Shown: positions 35,386 to 48,243, counted from the stretch's first letter. The stretch: DNA of 64,000 bases from Adiantum capillus-veneris (GCA_014529385.2 CM043954.1:96489247-96553246), one strand, 5' to 3'. Translations and numbers: made by a program. Notes: generated from the letters alone by a model not told the origin.

Positions 35386-38300
35386 GCTGAATGCAACTAA
35401 CTTTAGGACATGGTTAGAATGGCCAAGTGATGGATCTAAGTGACACCAACAATTGTATCTACAATTCAAGCCTTTGTTATAATAGACAAGTGGTGGATCT
35501 TGGATGCACATACTTACCAATGCTTACTCTAAATGGACAAGTGGTAGATCTAGGATCTACTCATCCCACAAACATTGTGTAAAATTACAAGTGTTATGAT
35601 GGCCAAGTGTTGTATCCACCTAACTGGCCAAGTGGTGGATCTAGGAGACACCAGCAATTGGATCCACATTTCAAGACTTTGTTATAATGGCTAAGTGGTG
35701 GATCTTTGTTGCATGTACTTCCCAATTCTTAGTTTAAATGGCCAAACAAATGGTGGATCTAGACTCTACTCATCCCACAAACATTGTGTAAAATTACAAT
35801 TGTTATGATGGCCAAGTGTTGAATGCACCTACCTTTAAGACATGGCTAGAATGGCCAAGTGGTGGATCTAGGAGATACCAACAATTGGATGCACACTTCA
35901 ATCCTTCATTCTAATGGCCAAGTGGTGGACCTTTGATGGCCCTACTTACGAATTCTTACTCTTAATGGACAAGTGGTGGATCTAGGATCAACTCATCCCA
36001 CAAACATTGTGTAAAATCACAAGTGTTATGATGGCCAAGTCTTGAATCCAAGTCTTGAATCCACCTAAATTTAAGACATGGTTAGAATGGCCAAGTGTTG
36101 GATCTAGTAGATACCAACAATTGGATCCACATATCAAGCCTTTGTTATAGTGGCCGAGTGGTGGATCTTTGATGCACCACTTCTCAATTCTTAGTTTAAA
36201 TGGCCAAGTGGTGGATGTAAAATCTACTCATCCCACAAACATGGTGTAAAATTACAAGTATTATGATGGCCAAGTGTTGAATGCACCTACCTTTAAGACA
36301 TGGCTAGAATGGCCAAGTGGTGGATCTAGGAGATACCAACAATTAGATCCACACTTCAAGTCTTGATTCTAATGGCCAAGTGGTGGATCTTTGATGTATC
36401 TAATTCGCAAATTTTAGTCTAAATGGCCAAGTGATGGATCTAAGATCTACTTATTCCACAGACATTGTGTAAAATTACCATTGTTATGATGGCCAAGTGC
36501 TGAATGTACCTAACTTTAGGACATGTTTAGAATGGTCAAGTGGTGGATCTAGGTGACACCAACAATTGGATCCACATTTCAAGCCTTTGTTATAATGGCC
36601 AAGTGGTGGATCTTTGACGCACCTACTTCCCAATTCTTAGTCTAAATGGCCAAGTGGTGGCTCTAGAATATACTCATCCCACAAACATTGTGTTATATTA
36701 CAAGTGTTATGATGGCCAAGGGCTGAATGCACCTACCTTTAAGACAAGGGTTGAATGAACCTACCTTTAAGACATGGCTAGAATGGCCAAGTGGTGGATC
36801 TAGGAGATACCAACAATTGGATCCACACTTCAAGCCTTCATTTTAATGGCCAAGTGGTGGATCTTTGATGTATCTAATTCCCAAATTTTAGTCTAAATGA
36901 GCAATTGATGGATCTAGGATCTACTCATCCCACATACATTGTGTAAAATTACCAGTGTTATGAAGGCAAAGTGCTGATGAATGCATCTAACTTTAGGACA
37001 TGGTTAGAATGGCCAAGTGGTGGATCTAGGTGACATCAACAATTGTATCTACAATTCAAGGCTTTGTTATAATGGCCAAGTGGTATATCTTTGATACACC
37101 TAGTTACCAATTCTTAGTCTAAATGGACAAGTGGTGGATCTATGATCTACTCATTCCACAAACATTATGTAAAATTACAAGTGTTATGATGGCCAAGTGT
37201 TGAATCCACCTAACTCGCCAAGTGGTGGATCTTTGATGCACCTACTTCCCAATTCTTAGTTTTAATGAATAAGTGCTTGATCTAGAATCTACTCATCCCA
37301 CAAACATTGTGTAAAATTGGAAGTGCTATGATGGCCAAGTGTTGAATGCACCTACCTTTAAGACATGGCTAGAATGGCCAAGTGGTGGATCTAGGAGACA
37401 CCAACAATTAGATCCACACTTCAAGCCTTGATTCTAATGACCAAGTGGTGGCTCTAGAATATACTCATCCCACAAACATTGTGGAATATTACAAGTGTTA
37501 TGATGGCCAAGTGTTGAATGCACCTACCTTTAAGACATGGCTAGAATGGCCAAGTGATGGATCTAGGAGATACCAACAATTGGATCCAAACTTCAAGCCT
37601 TCGTTCTAAAGGGCAAGTGGTGGATCTGTGATGTATCTAATTCCCAAATGTTAGTCTAAACGACCAAGTGATGGATCTAGGATCTACTCATCCCACATAC
37701 ATTGTGTAAAATTACCAGTGTTATGATGGCAAAGTGCTGAACGCACCTACCTTTAAGACATGGCTAGAATGGCCAAGTGGTGGATCTAGGAGACACCAAA
37801 AAAATTAGATCCACACTTCAAGCCTTGATTCTAATGACCAAGTGGTGGATCTTTTATGTATCCAATTCCCAAATTCTAGTCTAAATGGCCAAGTGGTGGA
37901 TCTAGGATCTACTCATTCCATAGACATTGTGTAAATTTACCAGTGTTATCATGGCCAAGTGATGAATGCACCTAACTTTAGGACATGGTTAGAATGGCCA
38001 AGTGGTGGATCTAGGTGACACCAACAATTGTATCTACAATTTAAACCTTTGTTATAATGGCCAAGCGGTGGATCTTTGATGCCCCTAGTTACCAATTCTT
38101 ACTCCAAATGGAGAATTGGTGGAAGCATCTACTTATCCAAAAAACATTGTGTAAAATTACAAATGTTATGATGGGCAAGTCTTGAATCCACCTAGCTTTA
38201 AGACATGGTTATAATGGCCAAGTGGTGGATCTAGGAGACGGTAACAATTGGATCCACATTTCAAGCCTTTGCTATAATGGCCAAGTGGTGGATCCAGAAT

Positions 38301-39760
38301 CTACTCATACCACAAACATTGTGTAAAATTACAAGTGTTATGATGGCCAAGCGTTGAATGCACCTAACTTTAAGACATGGTTAGAATGGCCAAGTGGTGG
38401 ATCTAGGAGACACCAACAATTGGAGCCACATTTCAAGCATTTGTTATAATGGCCAAATGGTGGATCTTTGATAAACCTAATTCCCAATTCTTATTCTAAA
38501 TCACCATGTGCTGGATCTATGATCTACTCATCCCACAAACATTGTGGAAAACTACAAGTGTTATGATGGCCAAGTTCTAAATGCACCTACCTTTAAGACA
38601 TGGATAGAATGGCCAAGTGGTGGATCTAGGAGATACCATCAATTGGATCCACACTTCAAGCCTTCGTTGTAATGGCCAAGTGGTAGATCTTTGATGTATC
38701 TAGTTTTCAAAATATAGTCTAAATTGCCAAGTGGTGAATCTAAGATCTAGTCATTCCACAGACATTGTGTAAAAGTACTAGTGTTATGATGGCCAAGTGC
38801 TGAATGCACTTAACTTTAGGACATAGTTAGAATGGCCAAGTGGTGGATCTAGGTGACACCAACAATTGTATCTACAATTCAAGCGTTTGTTATAATGGCC
38901 AAGTGGTGGATCTTTGATGCACCTACTTACCGATTCTTACTCTAAATGGACAAGTGGTGGATGTAGGATCTACTCATCCCACAAACAATGTGTAAAATTA
39001 CAAGTATTATCATGGCCAAGTGTTGAATCCACCTAACTGGCCAAGTGGTGGATCTAGGAGACACCAAAAATCTGATCCACATTTCAAGCCTTTGTTATAA
39101 TGGCCAAGTGGTGGATCTTTGATGCACCTACTTCCCAATTCTTATTTTAAATGGGAAATTGTTGGATATAGAATCTACTCATCCCACAAACATTGTGTAA
39201 AATTACAAGTGTTATGATGGACATGTGTTGAATGCACCTTTAAGACATGGCTAGAATGGAAATGTGTTGAATGCACCTACCTTTAAGACATGGCTAGAAT
39301 GGCCAAGTGGTGGATCTAGGAGATACCAACAATTAGATCCACACTTCAAGCCTTGATTCTAATGGACAAGTGATGGATCTTTGATGTATCTAATTCCCAA
39401 ATTTTAGTCTTAATGGCCAAGTGGTGGATCTAGGATCTACTTATTCCACAGACATTGTGTAAAATTACCAGTGTTGTGATGGCCAAGTGCTGAATGCACC
39501 TAGCTTTAGGACATGGTTAGAATGGCCAATTGGTGGATCTAGTAGACACCAACAATTGGGGCCTTTGTTATAATGGACAAGTGGTGGATCTAGAATCTAC
39601 TTATCCCGCAAACATTGTGTAAAATTACAATTGTTATAATGGCCAAGTTTTGAATCCACCTTTCTTTAAGACATGGTTAGAATGGCCAAGTGGTGGATCT
39701 AGTAGACACCAACAATTGGATCCACATTGTAAGCCTTTGTTATAATGGACAAGTGGTGGA

Positions 39761-41520
39761 TTGGCTGAGATAGACTTAAAAGCAGTATTATTCGACAAGG
39801 ATCAAGTTGAAAAGCAGCGGAAACAATTTCCAGATCATTTCACTGAACTAAATCCTAAAGAACGACCAGTTCAGTTATCTAGATGGCCAGAGAAACCAAC
39901 GGATTACAAAGAAGAATGCTCGGAGTCCAATACACCAGCGCCCACTGAAGAGGTGCACTTTGAGGAAGTTACTGGATTTCAGAATAACAATTCAGAACTA
40001 ACTGGTCCGTCCTGGAATTATGCTGAGTCGTCGACCAAAAGGAAGGGAGGTGGGCCGAATCGGTTGCTTCCGGATGATCAAGAAAATGAAGAATGGAATC
40101 TGAGTTCTGAAGAAAGTCCTCAACTGATCAAAGTGAATAAGCTTTTGAACCCAGAAATGAAAGAAAAAGCTCGACTTATGTTGCAAAAATACGAAGACGT
40201 ATTCGCATGGAAACATACTAATTTAAAAGGTGTAGATCCAGAGGTTTGTCAACACAGAAGACCTCTGAAGCCAGATGCCAGACCAATGCATTTGCAACAG
40301 TACATAATGAATTCAAACTATGCTAAGAAGGTCAAAGAAGAAATTGACAATCTTCTGAAGGTTGGATTCATCGGAGAAGTTGTCAGTAGTGATTGGCTAT
40401 TCCCTATTTTGGTGGTATCAAAGAAGAACGGAAAGCTCATAGTCTGTGTGGATTGTCAAAAGTTGAATGCTCAAATCATCAAAGATCCTTTTCCATTACC
40501 TTTTACGGATATCCTTCTTGATGAGATTGCAGGCCATTATATGTATAGCTTTATGGATGTCTACAGTGGTTATAATCAGTTAAAAATTGCTCCTGAAGAT
40601 TGGAGTAAAACCACAATATTACTGAATGGGTGTATTTACTCATGCCATTCGGTCTTTGCAATGCTCCAACAACATTCCAACGTTGCATGATGGAGATATT
40701 CAATGAATTCTTGCACCTATTTTTAGCCATATTTATGGATGACTTCACTACATTCTCAACCAAAGAGAAGCATCTATTGTTTCTGGAAATGGTTTTTTAG
40801 TGGTGTAAGGAGAAGAGGATCTGTTTGAATCCATTCAAATCTATTTTCCTGGGACAATTACTGGGGCATATAGTGTCCAGGAATGGCATAGAGATGGCCA
40901 ATGATAAAATCCAGTGTGTCCAGCAGGCCAAGGCACGCCGCACAACATCTGAATTAAGTTCATTCTTGGGATATTTCACTTTTTATAGAAGATTTGTTCA
41001 TATGTTTGCTTCCAAGGCATTACCTTTATATGAACTCACCAAGAAAACCAGTAAGTTTATATGGACTGCTAAATGTGAGGAGAGCTTTCAATGTCTTAGA
41101 AATGCCATTATCAATAAGCCACTACTCCGACAACCGGATTGGGATGTTATATTCCATGTGCATGTCAATGCTTTGGGACTGGCAATGGGAGCAATACTAG
41201 CTCAACTAGATGGGAGAAGTGATTATCCAGTGTATTTTGCCAGTCGAAGATCCAGTCAAGCTAAACAAGGATATACTACCATGAAGTGGGAAGCCTTAGG
41301 AATGGTTTTCAGTGCCATCAAGTTTTGACATTATTTACTGGGCAAACTATTTCATTTCTATGTGGATCATCAGGTATTATTATTATTTATTAATAACAAA
41401 GTTATTATCCAAGGAATATTAATCATATGGATGATGTTCCTGATGCAGTTTGAGTTCCGCATATTCCACAAGCCTGATAAATCTCATTGTGGTACTTATT
41501 TTCTGTCCTGAAGGACTGAA
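39761..41520 (+). pseudogene. Tat/Athila-like RT and RNase H region (fossil)
   Basis: After an acidic, low-complexity spacer, the RT domain shows PILVVSKKNGKLIVCVDCQKLN near 40,400-40,470, MDVYSGYNQLKIAPED near 40,555-40,600, and FMDDFTTFS near 40,730-40,765. The connection part has LGHIVSRNGIEMANDK (40,860-40,905) and LGYFTFYRRFVHMFA, and RNase H words follow (LDGRSDYPVYFASRR, EALGMVFSAIKF). The satellite meets the frame at its very start. Confidence 0.88.
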
Positions 41521-41554
41521 GGCTACTCTGAAATATCCTTGAGAGATGAGCTAG

Positions 41555-41975
41555 TAGGGGGTACCCAATTGTAGAAAAAGAAAATGAAGGAGAATCTTGG
41601 CAGATGCAGAAAAAGCGAGAGTGGAGGTCTCGATTGCAACACGCGGAGGAGAGAGAGAGAGGAGGAGGAGGAGGAAGGGGGGGAGATGCGAGGCGACGAC
41701 CGCGCGTAGGGGAGCTCGCAGCTCTAGGAAATGGAAACGAACTGGGGGACCGGGGGATGCGTGTTGAGTTAGAGTTGTTGTCGTTGTGGAGTGTACCTTT
41801 TTTTATTACAAATAACGCAACAGATTTCAACAACTGCTTCTGGGTATCGTGGTGTAGGCCGTCGCTTGGAAGTGATGACAGAAATGGGTTCAACACCCTT
41901 AACAGACTTTTTAGTGAGGGAAATCTATGGATAAATATAGGCAAAAAGTACTAAGGTTCACTAGTGATTGGTTGG
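41555..41975. other. GC-rich foreign insertion within the gypsy pol region
   Basis: Between RNase H words and the start of the integrase lead-in (PDAELFQV near 42,030) lies about 420 bp that does not read as pol. It contains a purine-rich GAGGAG run, a GC-rich part (GACGACCGCGCGTAGG near 41,693) and a T-rich segment, in contrast to the AT-rich neighbours. A minus-strand frame of 173 codons overlaps it, with a proline/serine-rich stretch, but I recognise no domain. It could be a small non-autonomous element or a captured exon. Ends are approximate. Confidence 0.4.
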
Positions 41976-42029
41976 AGGAATCTTACTAATAAATGAATAT
42001 ATCTAGAGTAGAGCCAATAGTAGAGTAGT

Positions 42030-42930
42030 AGAGCCAGATGCCGAGCTGTTTCAGGTGACAATTAAGAAAAATATAGATCCAGAACGGTATGATGTATATC
42101 AGTTCCTTTCAAAAGGAGGATTCCCAAAAAATTGGACTCAGAATCAGAAGAAAGCTCTGATTATTAAGAGTCTAAAGTTCACCATTATAGAAGGATTGCT
42201 CTATAGACTGGGTGTCGATGGTGTTCTTTGAAGGTGTGTGCCAATGGAAGGAAGAATGCAAGTTATTTCTGAAGCACACGATGGGGATTCTGGAGGACAC
42301 TTCTCCATTGATATTACTTATAAGAAGATTTTGCAGGCTGGATTATGGTGGCACTGGAATGCCACCTTTCAGAATGGTGTATGGTACTGAAGTTGTAGTG
42401 CCTATTGAATTTGTGATTCCCAATCTCAGAATGGCGTTGGAATATGGATTAGATTTTAATCATAATCTTAAACATAGGCTAAAAGAATTAGTGCAGTTGG
42501 ATGAGTTGTGACAACATGCCATACTGGAACAGGAGATTGTTCAGCAATGAAGAAAGCATTGGCATGATAGAAGAGTCAAGGTTATGAAGTTCCAGAAGGG
42601 AGACTTAGTTTTGCTTTATCAATCCAAAATGAGCCCTAAGAAACCAAAGTTAAAGATAGCTTGGGCTGGTCCATATGAAGTCGATTGGGTATTTTCCAAT
42701 GGCACAGTAAGGTTGAAGGACTTATCTGGAATACTGCTGCCAAGTGTTTATAATGGGGCCAAAATCAAGCTATATTATTCTAATGAGAAAGAGACCTCCA
42801 GAGAAGAAATATACTAGTATTCTAGGTATTGATGACCAGGAACTTTCAGACTCAACCATTCTAAACCTCTTCCATGTACAACCAATACCAGAACCAATGA
42901 CAGTGCCAAAAAAGTCAGCGCGATAAAACA
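42030..42930 (+). pseudogene. Tat/Athila-like integrase portions (fossil)
   Basis: The integrase lead-in (PDAELFQVTIKKNIDPERYD) and zinc-binding-region words (EAHDGDSGGHFSIDITYKKI) are readable to about 42,340. The C-terminal part follows (GTEVVVPIEFVIPNLRMALE near 42,385-42,440, then FQKGDLVLLYQSKMSPKKPK and AWAGPYEVDWVFSNGTVRL up to about 42,715). This is the usual end of pol in these elements. Confidence 0.8.
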
Positions 42931-43348
42931 GTGCCAGTGACAGAGTTAGTAGAGTTTCAGAGTCAGTACCAGTTATTATGGGAAGGGCCAGTGGGAATGC
43001 ATGTGATAATCATTAAAGGGATTATGGGACAATTTGGCCAATGCATGTGGGCCACGTCGTCGAAGGTGCACAAAACTCTAGGAACGGTAAGTAGTGGAGC
43101 TTTTATGACACGTACGCGTATAACAATAAGGCAGGTGGACATTCTTCCTCACAAGTCTCCTGCGCGAAACCTACCTGCTGTTACACACTCGCCATCGCCA
43201 AGCTCAGAAGACTCTTCACTACAACCAAAAACCTCCTCATCAAAAGAATCTATTGATCCCTGTCTGTCCCTAACTGACACACCTTGTTGCGGCTTTGAAT
43301 ATACAAGTAAGTCTTCTTCCTCTACAGACTTACCGTCCTCTCAGTGTA

Positions 43349-46300
43349 TGGGTAGAAGGAAAACGTCGAAGAAGATGCAGGATACAATGGTTGAAAGCAC
43401 AACAATTATCAACTCTCTTCAACCTCTCTACCACTTATCCCACATAGCAAGATACAAAGATATGTGTTTACTGAGCAGGCAGAAGCATTGCTGCAACTAT
43501 GGGATTTGCATGTGGTTGTACAGGCTACAAGGTTGGATTTTGACACGTCCATTATCAAGCAGGTTCTTGGTCCTTTTAATGTTGAGGAAGGCAGTGCCAT
43601 TGTCAATGGTGTAAGGATCATAGCAACACCTAACGACATTGCCTATGCTTTCAAAATGCCCAACGAGACAAAGCCAACCATAGCGTCTGCAGAGCAGATA
43701 AGTCTAGCTCTGAAGGAGGATGAAGCAACCAAAAAGAAAAGGAAGGCTGGTGCACAAGGGGTTCCAGTAGCAGGACTGGATGTCCCCTCAGCCCATAGGT
43801 TTGTTGTTGAGGCTGTTAGTTTGAAGAATAATCCCATAGATGTGTCAGAAAAGGTGTTTGTCATGTTGCTCGCAAAAAGGCTAAATGCTAAAGCTAAAAT
43901 CAATTTGTACCAGATCTTGTCTCACAATGTATTACAACAGAGTGCCAAGCTGAAATCTCAGAATGTATTTAAGGCTTGGTATGTCTGGCAATTTCTATAT
44001 TGGGCAACTGCTCCAGAAGCCCCTTTCCAGGTAAAGATGGCTTGGAGTCTAAAACCCATTCCACCCACTTACAATGTAGAGCTATCTTCAAACGAAGAGG
44101 CTCCAAGCAATCAATTGGCCCTAACTGGACATAAGAGGAAGGCCACATAGGTGGAAGCCGGTGGTTCAAAGAATCCAAGGATTATATTGGCAAAGCCTAA
44201 CATTGCTTTACTAAAGCAACTAGAGAGTCAGGTCAAACCCTTGCCTACTGAAAAATCCTCGGCAGGCCAGACTTCAACAATACCTGAAGAGCAGACTCCA
44301 ATATACATCAACACTGGAAAAGGTCAGCAAGAAAGGTCAAGCACTAAAAGAGGTGGCAGTCAATAATGACAAAGGAAAGGGTCCAGCACCTGCCAGCCCA
44401 ACCACCAAATTCCTTTTCAGCCAAATGGCTTTACCCATCGCCAAGAAGGATCGACTGCAGCAATTACAACATAACCTTCTCAAAGGCTGAATAATTCTTC
44501 AAAAACCAGATTTGGCAGCATTGCCATACATAGCTCCCGTCATGGTTTATGAGCCAAATCAATCTGACTCAGCTATAGTAGCTGATGGCTGCTTGACGCT
44601 TATCCAAGCATCATGGAATACCATTGTCAATGCCTTAGGCCAAATGATGGATGCGTCAGCTTCTAATGAGATGAAGTATCTAAGTTGAAAGAAGAACTGG
44701 AAAGTAGTCAGCAGCAGATTCAAAAACTTCAGAAGGATGCGGCAGCACAATCTCTCAGGCATGGTATTGCTGAAAATAAGTCAGCAAGAACAATTAAGGA
44801 GCTACAAGGAAAGCTGTGTAAGCTCAAAACAGAGAATCAGCAGTTAAATGAAGACAAGGCAGCAGCCTTAAGAGATGCTGATAGATTTCAGACTATGCTA
44901 CGAATAAAGCGGGTAGACTTCAACGTGCTGCTGGCAACCCACACTGCATTAAAGACTTCCCTTATAGAGAGATATATCTATAATACCCTTGCTAATATTA
45001 TGACTCCACAAGGCAATGTAACTATGGATATGGACACTTTGAAGGCACTCATGGAGACTATGCAGTGTGATCTGCAAGAAAAGCTCTCTGAATACAACAT
45101 AGCCTTAGCAAATCAGGCCATCATGGATTACATCGATAAGAAAAAGGATCCTGATGAGGATTCTGAGAGGGAAGAAGAGCAGGATGAGGAAGGGGATGAT
45201 AATTTTCCTCCTTCCCCTCCCTCAGGCTCTGAAGCTGGTGGATCAGCTACCAGAGGGGACAGTGAACCCAACACAAAGACCAGTCAGACCAGCACAAAGA
45301 CCAGTCAGACTAGCAATCTAATGATCAACAGCAAGGCAGTGGACATCATGATAAGGGCAAAACTGAAGATTCTCCAGTACATTGCTCACGGCACATTTTA
45401 GACAGCATAGGAAAAGCCAAAGCTATGGCTGAATCCTTCAAGGCTGATGAGCAACACTCCTTACAACTCATTGCACTAAACAAGAGATTAAGACATCAGC
45501 AAGCTCCTATTACTAGGAAGTATTTGGAAGATGACACTCTTATATATGATCTAGAACGCTTCCAAATTCTATACGTAGTAACCAGAGAAATGATTCAGCA
45601 TTGGAAATCAAGTGCCTTTCATGATCAACAGCTGTGTCAATTATCAGAGCATCCCAGTAGGATCCAGCTACTAGAAAGGGTACATGAGTGGACGGTGACT
45701 TCTGATGATATGACAGTCAATCCACATTGGCAGCAACAATCCACTGCAGATCGACACTCTCTAGCTCTTGAGCTTGATCTACTACTAGGAAACAGACCGA
45801 CATACAGAAGGTGTATGAAGGAGGTCAGGACTCAACTAAAAGAAGTCTTGCTTCAGATGCAGATTGCCAGAGGTGTTTTGGATCAGAGGGTGCAGGCCAT
45901 CATTGATGATCAGTCTTCCAACTAAAAAGGACCTCGAACTCAAATGACAATAGGATAACGGGCCACTACTCTCCGAAAACTCTTTCAACTGGTCCGTATT
46001 ACTAGGAAGATTGTGCAGCATGAGAACCAAGCTGTTCTCAATTTCTTGGAGTTTGTGTCTAATTCTCCAGTTCTCTTGTATGCATTACCTGCTAAAGAGG
46101 CTAAACTACCTAGATTTTTCCCAGCCATGTATCCCCAACATCCAAAACCAGTGGATCAGCTCACTTACTTTAGCATCACTAATGACCTCCAGGACTGGTA
46201 TGAGCAAGCCATTATGGAATGGAAAGCCTGTAAATCACTAATGAATGACACCCTCAAAATGGATATTGTCATGGATGTGCAAGGAAAAATGCAAAAGGTC

Positions 46301-46760
46301 AAACTCTGTATGGGATAGTGGAAGATCCAGCTACGTGGATTAATGAAGATCACAAATCAGTTACTTCAATTGATTGTGGAGTCTTCCAAGATTCTTGAAA
46401 AGGATATCACTGCAAAACCAGGCCTGGGACCACAATATAGAGAGATGGCTGAGATTCTCTTTGAAACCAGAATTAAGACAAGTCAGCCTCTTCATCAGGG
46501 ATGGATCCACGTAGCCTTGCATTGTCATAAATTGGCGAGAACCCGTCTGACAAGGGGCAAATGTAGCTTGTATGATCTTGACACCAAATCCTACAATGCC
46601 CTCACTCCTTATGAATTTGAGATGTCTACTAAAAGGTGGGACCAGCTTGAGCAAGAGGCCATTTCTTATCAGAAGGACAATGCTGGCACTGGGACTTCTG
46701 AGGCACCAACACAGAAGAAGGGCAAGAGGAAGTGGGTTCAATGGAAGGATATTGGGTAGT
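43349..46760 (+). pseudogene. Extra coding block between integrase and 3' LTR (fossil)
   Basis: 3.4 kb of plus-strand coding-like sequence in several frames. Visible parts are an opening MGRRKTSKKMQDTMVEST, a globular part (LLQLWDLHVVVQATRLDFDT, then IIATPNDIAYAFKMPN and LLAKRLNAKAKINLYQILSH), a long coiled coil (ELESSQQQIQKLQKDAAAQ, KLCKLKTENQQLNEDKAA near 44,690-44,880), an acidic low-complexity run (about 45,145-45,240), and further helical parts rich in Q and L to 46,760. I do not recognise the family. Tat/Athila elements are known to carry an additional ORF in this place, so it most likely belongs to the element. Confidence 0.6.
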
Positions 46761-47031
46761 TCCATTTTAGAATCAGACGGTGGATTTTCCCAATCAGGCA
46801 TTGGAATTTCCTTGGTTGGGCACCCTTGGAGTTACAAGTATAGGGGTGTCACGCACTCAACATGAATGAAGTAGGGTATAAACCTGGCAATACCGAAAGA
46901 GTACTATCATGAGGAACATCGGCCAAACCAAAAAACTAGATGGTTTTCTCAACACCAAATCACAATCAGGCGGTGGATTTTTTTTCCAAAAATTTTGGAG
47001 TTATACCAAAATTCAAGAAAGGAGGGAAGGA
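46761..47031 (+). other. 3' non-coding stretch and polypurine tract of the Tat/Athila-like element
   Basis: The phrase AATCA(G/C)ACGGTGGATTTT or close variants occurs twice (near 46,772 and 46,967). It ends in the purine run CAAGAAAGGAGGGAAGGA (47,014-47,031), directly before the TG of the LTR, a good polypurine primer. Confidence 0.7.
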
Positions 47032-47489
47032 TGTAGAAGGCGAGGACAGTTCCAGTAGACAGGAACTGCCCCTTAGAAGGCTGACCAGTGGGAAGCAAGA
47101 ACAACTACACTGGCAATAATTACCGCAGGCAGTTATTGTAGTAACTCCTGAGAGCTATAAATAGGACCCGCTACACTATAACCGTGCTTCTTGACTTCTT
47201 GTCTTTTTGGCTTTTGGCTTTGTGAACACTTTTGGGATTACGAGCAATTAGCTTCTAGATTCACCCCTGTAATATTTACTTCTGTAATCATCTGAGCCTA
47301 ACCCATTGTACACTGTATTGGTTATCCTTGAGCTATTAATCTGAGTCTATAAATACCATTTCCAGTCGTTCAATTGTGTCCTTCATTTCAGTATAGCATT
47401 CCATTTCAGTTCTCTATTTCAGTCCAGTACTCTGTTCTAGTTCTCACTAATCAAACTGACGAGATAACCAGTAGCTCTAAATTCTAACA
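47032..47489 (+). repeat. 3' LTR of the Tat/Athila-like element
   Basis: It begins TGTAGAAGGCGAGGACAG after the polypurine tract and ends CTAAATTCTAACA, about 458 bp. A clear TATA box, CTATAAATAGG, lies at about 47,156-47,166, followed by a pyrimidine-rich R/U5-like part with repeated CATTTCAGT words near 47,385-47,430. The second LTR is not present, so the ends are inferred. Confidence 0.7.
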
Positions 47490-48240
47490 CTGGAATAAGC
47501 TGTCTGAAGAGACCATCTCCCATTCCACTCTCCTTCACCGTCTTTCCTTTTGGTGCACGACTACTTTCATGTGTTGCTTTAGCTGGGGGTTGTTTGGCCT
47601 TCTTTGGACTCTTTTGGGGTGGCTTCTTAGGGCTCTTTTGGGTGGCCTTCTTAGCCCTTTCCTCCTCCGCTCTCTTCTTTTTTGCTTCTCTCTCCCTTGT
47701 GAGGTGGCTTGCCTCTTCCACCCTTTCCCTTCACCGTTCTTCTTCCCTCATCCTCTAGTCTTGCAAGAACTTCTCAAATTCTTCTCGAATGGTGCTATGA
47801 CAAACCTTCTCTATGAGCTCGACCACATGCTCATATGTGAGTAGTTGTGCATCTATGTGAGGCCTCTACTCCCAATGTATCTTGTTCTTTGTAGTGATCT
47901 CTCTGTTTAAGACCTCAACAATCTTTTTGCATGGGTATCATAGATCTTGGAGCACCTCGTTAGTTATCATTGCCTCTGCGATCACATACCTCTCTTCTTC
48001 ATCATAAAACTCTTCCTTCTTTAACCTCCGGCTAGCTTGTTGATTCCGATCAATGTTTGTTTGCTCATGAATCTCTTGGCCTGTAAGCACTATGCCTCTA
48101 CGTTCAACTACTATAGTTGCTCGATGTTGGGTATTGCTGACCTTTGTGCTTGTGGGAGGGGATCAAGATAATCAAAGAATTGCTCAATTTTGATGTTGGC
48201 CAAGTTTTCCAGGATGTTTTTGGTTTCCATGGCTGGAGGA

Positions 48241-48243
<3 letters not shown>
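47490..48243 (-). pseudogene. C-terminal part of a decayed minus-strand gene: lysine-rich tail
   Basis: Minus-strand reading gives helical, charged sequence (YEHVVELIEKVCHSTIREEF near 47,830-47,770) and then a highly basic low-complexity tail (KKATQKSPKKPPQKSPKKAK and similar, about 47,660-47,590) ending near the LTR boundary. The basic SPKK-type tail could bind DNA or act as a nuclear signal. It appears to be the 3' end of the same decayed gene as the next entries. The gene stops exactly where the gypsy LTR begins, so part of it may be lost. Confidence 0.45.

Larger units (their letters stand above)
25101..39755 (-). repeat. 223-bp satellite, array C (inverted orientation), 14.7 kb
   Basis: The reverse complement of the satellite in arrays A and B: ATGGCCAAGTGGTGGATC cores recur throughout, with GGATCCACATTTCAAGCC, GTGTAAAATTACAAGTG and TTCCCAATTCTTAGTCTAAA spacers. 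The span equals about 65 unit lengths. Some units skip or repeat sub-blocks. The array ends at 39,755 where a gypsy fossil begins. Open frames of 60-96 codons inside are repeat artefacts. Confidence 0.98.
39761..47489 (+). mobile_element. Ty3/gypsy element of Tat/Athila-like type, fragment with 3' LTR (fossil)
   Basis: Plus-strand order: a pre-RT spacer, RT, RNase H, integrase portions, a long extra coding block, PPT and 3' LTR. The lead-in (YEDVFAWKHTNLKGVDPEVCQHRR) is typical of the Tat/Athila side of plant Ty3, and no chromodomain is seen. The fragment starts at the satellite boundary, so gag and the 5' LTR are absent. It is broken in many places and holds at least one foreign insertion. 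Age cannot be derived from a single LTR. Confidence 0.88.

Noticed and set aside
25101-39755. Open frames of 60-96 codons within the satellite (for example 33,453-33,743 and the three 61-codon frames)
   Set aside because: They are direct read-outs of the satellite unit; the same words recur wherever the repeat occurs and there is no independent coding signal.
41423-41944. Minus-strand 173-codon frame as a host exon
   Set aside because: It spans both gypsy pol sequence and the inserted segment, so it cannot be one natural exon.
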